Origin: Phoronis australis
Taxonomy: Eukaryota > Phoronida > Phoronidae
Direction of reading: 5' to 3'
NCBI GenBank assembly: GCA_002633005.1
Contig: NMRA01000169.1
Span: forward strand, 716,627-776,759
DNA length: 60,133 bases
Part shown: piece after piece, positions 57,789 to 60,133 of the stretch
Layout of the letters: every line of letters begins with the position of its first letter
Position numbering within the stretch: position 1 is the stretch's first letter
Translations under genes and position numbers: made by a program
The notes under the pieces: generated by a model
The model's database searches: none
Told to the model about the DNA's origin: nothing
Seen by the model: only the letters and a program-made list of their open reading frames with translations

Positions 57789-60133
57789 CTGCAACAGTTG
57801 TAGGTTGCAAAGTTACGGTATTTTACATAGTAAAGACCATGAGTGAGGTAAAGGCCAAACTTTACAATGGGACATTTGAAATATTCGTTACGGAGATGAT
57901 TTTTTGCAGGCAGTGTTAAAAGCCAGGAACAGCAAAAGTTTCTGACTTGGTAATTTGAAAAACGAGAAAAAGTTACGTTTACAAATGCATTGAAATTATG
58001 TTAGCACAACATGGGCACAAAGTTAAAGGAATCCGCTTATCGTCTGCTTTTGGATAGTTCATTTGCTTTACCAACGTTGAAGCAAGGACATAACAATTAC
58101 CGTTACTGTGTTACATTGCACAAGGCTGGCCAAATCACCCGTCTTCATGAGACGGTAGGCATGCATTGCAACCGAAGGCACGCTATGTTACTCGCGCAGC
58201 ATATTCAGCCTCGTCCTCAAGCCTCAAAATAGCTCTGATTGGCTCAGCCAAATGTCTGGCAGCATATTTTGCTTCACGCGCGCTGGTTACCGACATGAAC
58301 GCTAGACGCGTGGCAGCTTGCTGTTTACGCAAAGATTCCTTTGTAAGCCAACAAGAGTATGGCGTTGCGTTGCTTACAGTCGGTACCTACTATGCTTGCT
58401 GTCCCTTTTTAGCGTTGGTGACCTTCGTTGATTTTCTCGAAACGCCAATACCTGTACAGAAATATAATTTAGAATGGACAGTTTTTTTATCTCACATGTT
58501 CTTTCAGTTCGAGGGACATTTCCATCATGCCCAGTAGTCAAATGTAAATGGCAACTCAGCCCCGCAAAGTGTCACAAACCTTTCCACACCTTATTAGAAA
58601 ATGAGTTGCAACGCCAATCAGATCTTTTAGCGCATCGACAAGGAAAGGTGTCAAAATGTCATCACTTTTAACAGGATTGACAAAATCTTAGAAAATTTGA
58701 CTGCTTCATATCAATCGTTGATGATCTCCTAAATTTCTTGTGAACAGATTGTCGTCGTGCAACAATTTGCGTCTAGACTATTGAGGTTAATCAGCCTGTT
58801 TGGTGTTTTTTTGCTTAGACCGTGAGTAGCGTAGACTCTTGTGGTCGGTTGCATGAAGCAATCTCAACGGAGTCCCAATTATGTTCCTTAAAGTGCTTAA
58901 AAATCACCATCTACGAAAATGTGTCGCCACCATAGTAAATTGCTGGGATATGAATGTTTGCCTGATAGTAGTTTTGGACTTAAAAGTGATTAAAATAATC
59001 AATTTCATATCACCTCCCAAAAATACATCCTCGCCAATCAATCAGCTGACCAATTAAAACATCCGCACAAGCTATCTGACGATATGTTAATTAACTGATC
59101 TCGAATTACGAGCATTTATCGGTCTATGCATAATACGTAAAATCGAGAGAACCAATGTCAGCACTGGACAGGTTCGTACGTCACACTCGTGACTGTGGAG
59201 CTAATAGACGTTCATTTGACGTCGTTTTCACCTATTTTCTCATGTATATCCACCGAGTATATCGTTTATCTTCAATTGCCAAATGCCTACCACTCTCACC
59301 TAATAAATTGTGGTTTCAACAACGAAATTTCGAGATAGTGTGGATGAATACTCGTGGCAAACTAAATTTCATATATGGTTCTACAGCAAATGGTGCAATT
59401 TTCAGTTAATTTGAAAATCTAAATACCAACCGTCATTATTAAAACGGTTTCTTAGCAAAGCTGTTTTAACTGACGATACCTAGATCTGACACAACCGTAT
59501 AACATAAAAAGCATGTCACATTTCAGAATTGGTTTGTGCAAAATGTATTGCCCGTGACGACAATGGAACTCTATCGCTGTAAGGAATATTATGAGACCGA
59601 GTAAAATTCTTGATTCGTTTTGTAGCTAAACAGGGCAAATTGCAACTTTAAATTTTAGTTCTGTTGCACTAGATGAGCATTTACAGGTAAAACTAATCAA
59701 GAAAAAAAGCAAGTAAATAATAACGAACCCATCTTGTCCTGACCAGCGATAACCTCGGATCAGTCAATCCCACATCTTCAGTGTTCAATCACGTGCAGCT
59801 ATCAAAACATTTGACGTATCCTGAACTACACTGTTATGTCATTGGGATAAATTGGTATAGCTGCATTGAATAGGTACGCCTAGTTAGTTGATATGTGACG
59901 CCTGACCTGGGCTCGTAAAATCATGTTCTGAACCAGCCCTTGTATGCATTCCGAAACCAATAAATCGTGTCATTGTTACATACCCCCTGACAAGTAAATG
60001 TTAGCTATTGACAATGTTTACGCTTCATCAATCCTCCCGCAAAGGTCTAAATCCACAGACAATTACCACCTTTGTGTTCAGTATTCGCTTGTACCTGCTG
60101 AAGAGGTAGAATTTCAGTACTGCTGGTGATGGT
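57789..60133. other. Window end upstream of the PLAT exon, no assigned gene
   Basis: This is probably the first lipoxygenase intron plus upstream sequence. At the edge (60095-60133, minus strand) there is a possible exon end with donor gtacaa after CTCTTCAGCAG. One of its frames (KFYLFS) would join exon 57788 in phase, but support is thin. At about 58850 lies a single end of MITE family B (GGTCGGTTGCATGAAGCAAT). Open frames at 58011-58671 and 59155-59409 show no family features. Confidence 0.4.

Noticed and set aside
58011-58671. Three overlapping open frames near the right end
   Set aside because: No domain or splice context. The sequence has repeat-like features such as CTGATTGGCTCAGCC.
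1-60133. CRISPR array, operon or bacterial-type defence system
   Set aside because: The spliced genes and retroelements show an animal genome. The tandem repeats have no unique spacers of constant length.

Overview
The window is a piece of an animal nuclear genome. Its genes are split by GT-AG introns of roughly 0.1 to 4 kb, the non-coding DNA is AT-rich, and the introns carry many non-LTR retrotransposon remnants, a Penelope-like remnant, foldback/MITE-like elements and microsatellites. The gene set (a TPR+CHAT protein of TTC28 type, a TRPC-type channel and a PLAT lipoxygenase) fits a marine invertebrate such as a cnidarian, ambulacrarian or cephalochordate. I cannot choose between these from sequence alone. 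Single ambiguous bases (n) lie at about 46605, 47804 and 51625.

Three genes can be followed exon by exon, with compatible splice phases. (1) Bases 1626-21253, + strand: a complete 15-exon TTC28-like gene of about 1646 aa, with N-terminal TPR repeats, a 2.5 kb exon of further TPRs, a split CHAT domain and a basic tail. (2) Bases 24283-42068, + strand: a 13-exon TRPC-like cation channel of about 794 aa, with a short ankyrin-like N terminus, the TRP_2-type linker, six membrane segments with pore, a TRP box and a short C-terminal tail. Its first exon is tentative. (3) Bases 42476-57788 and probably beyond the window, - strand: an animal lipoxygenase with an N-terminal PLAT domain. Its C-terminal end lies tail to tail with the channel gene, about 0.4 kb apart. 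I could not find the exon or exons encoding the middle of its catalytic domain (two of the iron-binding histidines) where they should be, at 46089-47325.

Mobile DNA fills the introns. Two RNase H-bearing retroelement remnants (about 1.8-2.6 kb and 49.5-50.5 kb, both - strand) come from related elements. Two CR1/L2-like copies lie in opposite orientation in neighbouring channel introns and share the same 3' hairpin and TTA-type tail. Two short elements with matching ends and a THAP-like reading frame lie about 29 kb apart in opposite orientation. One MITE family with ends of up to about 46 bp occurs three times in introns of the TTC28-like gene. Other foldbacks include a 97 bp near-perfect hairpin at 44542-44743. 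A 42 bp tandem repeat lies in the lipoxygenase intron at 51.8-52.2 kb.

The three genes have no obvious shared pathway. The closest link is positional: the channel and lipoxygenase genes converge. No operon, CRISPR array, rRNA or tRNA gene was seen. No known immune-type or otherwise new multi-gene system is evident. The most unusual points are the lipoxygenase lacking its central exons and ending in Leu, the splice-donor duplication in the channel gene, the hairpin, and the mobile-element pairs.
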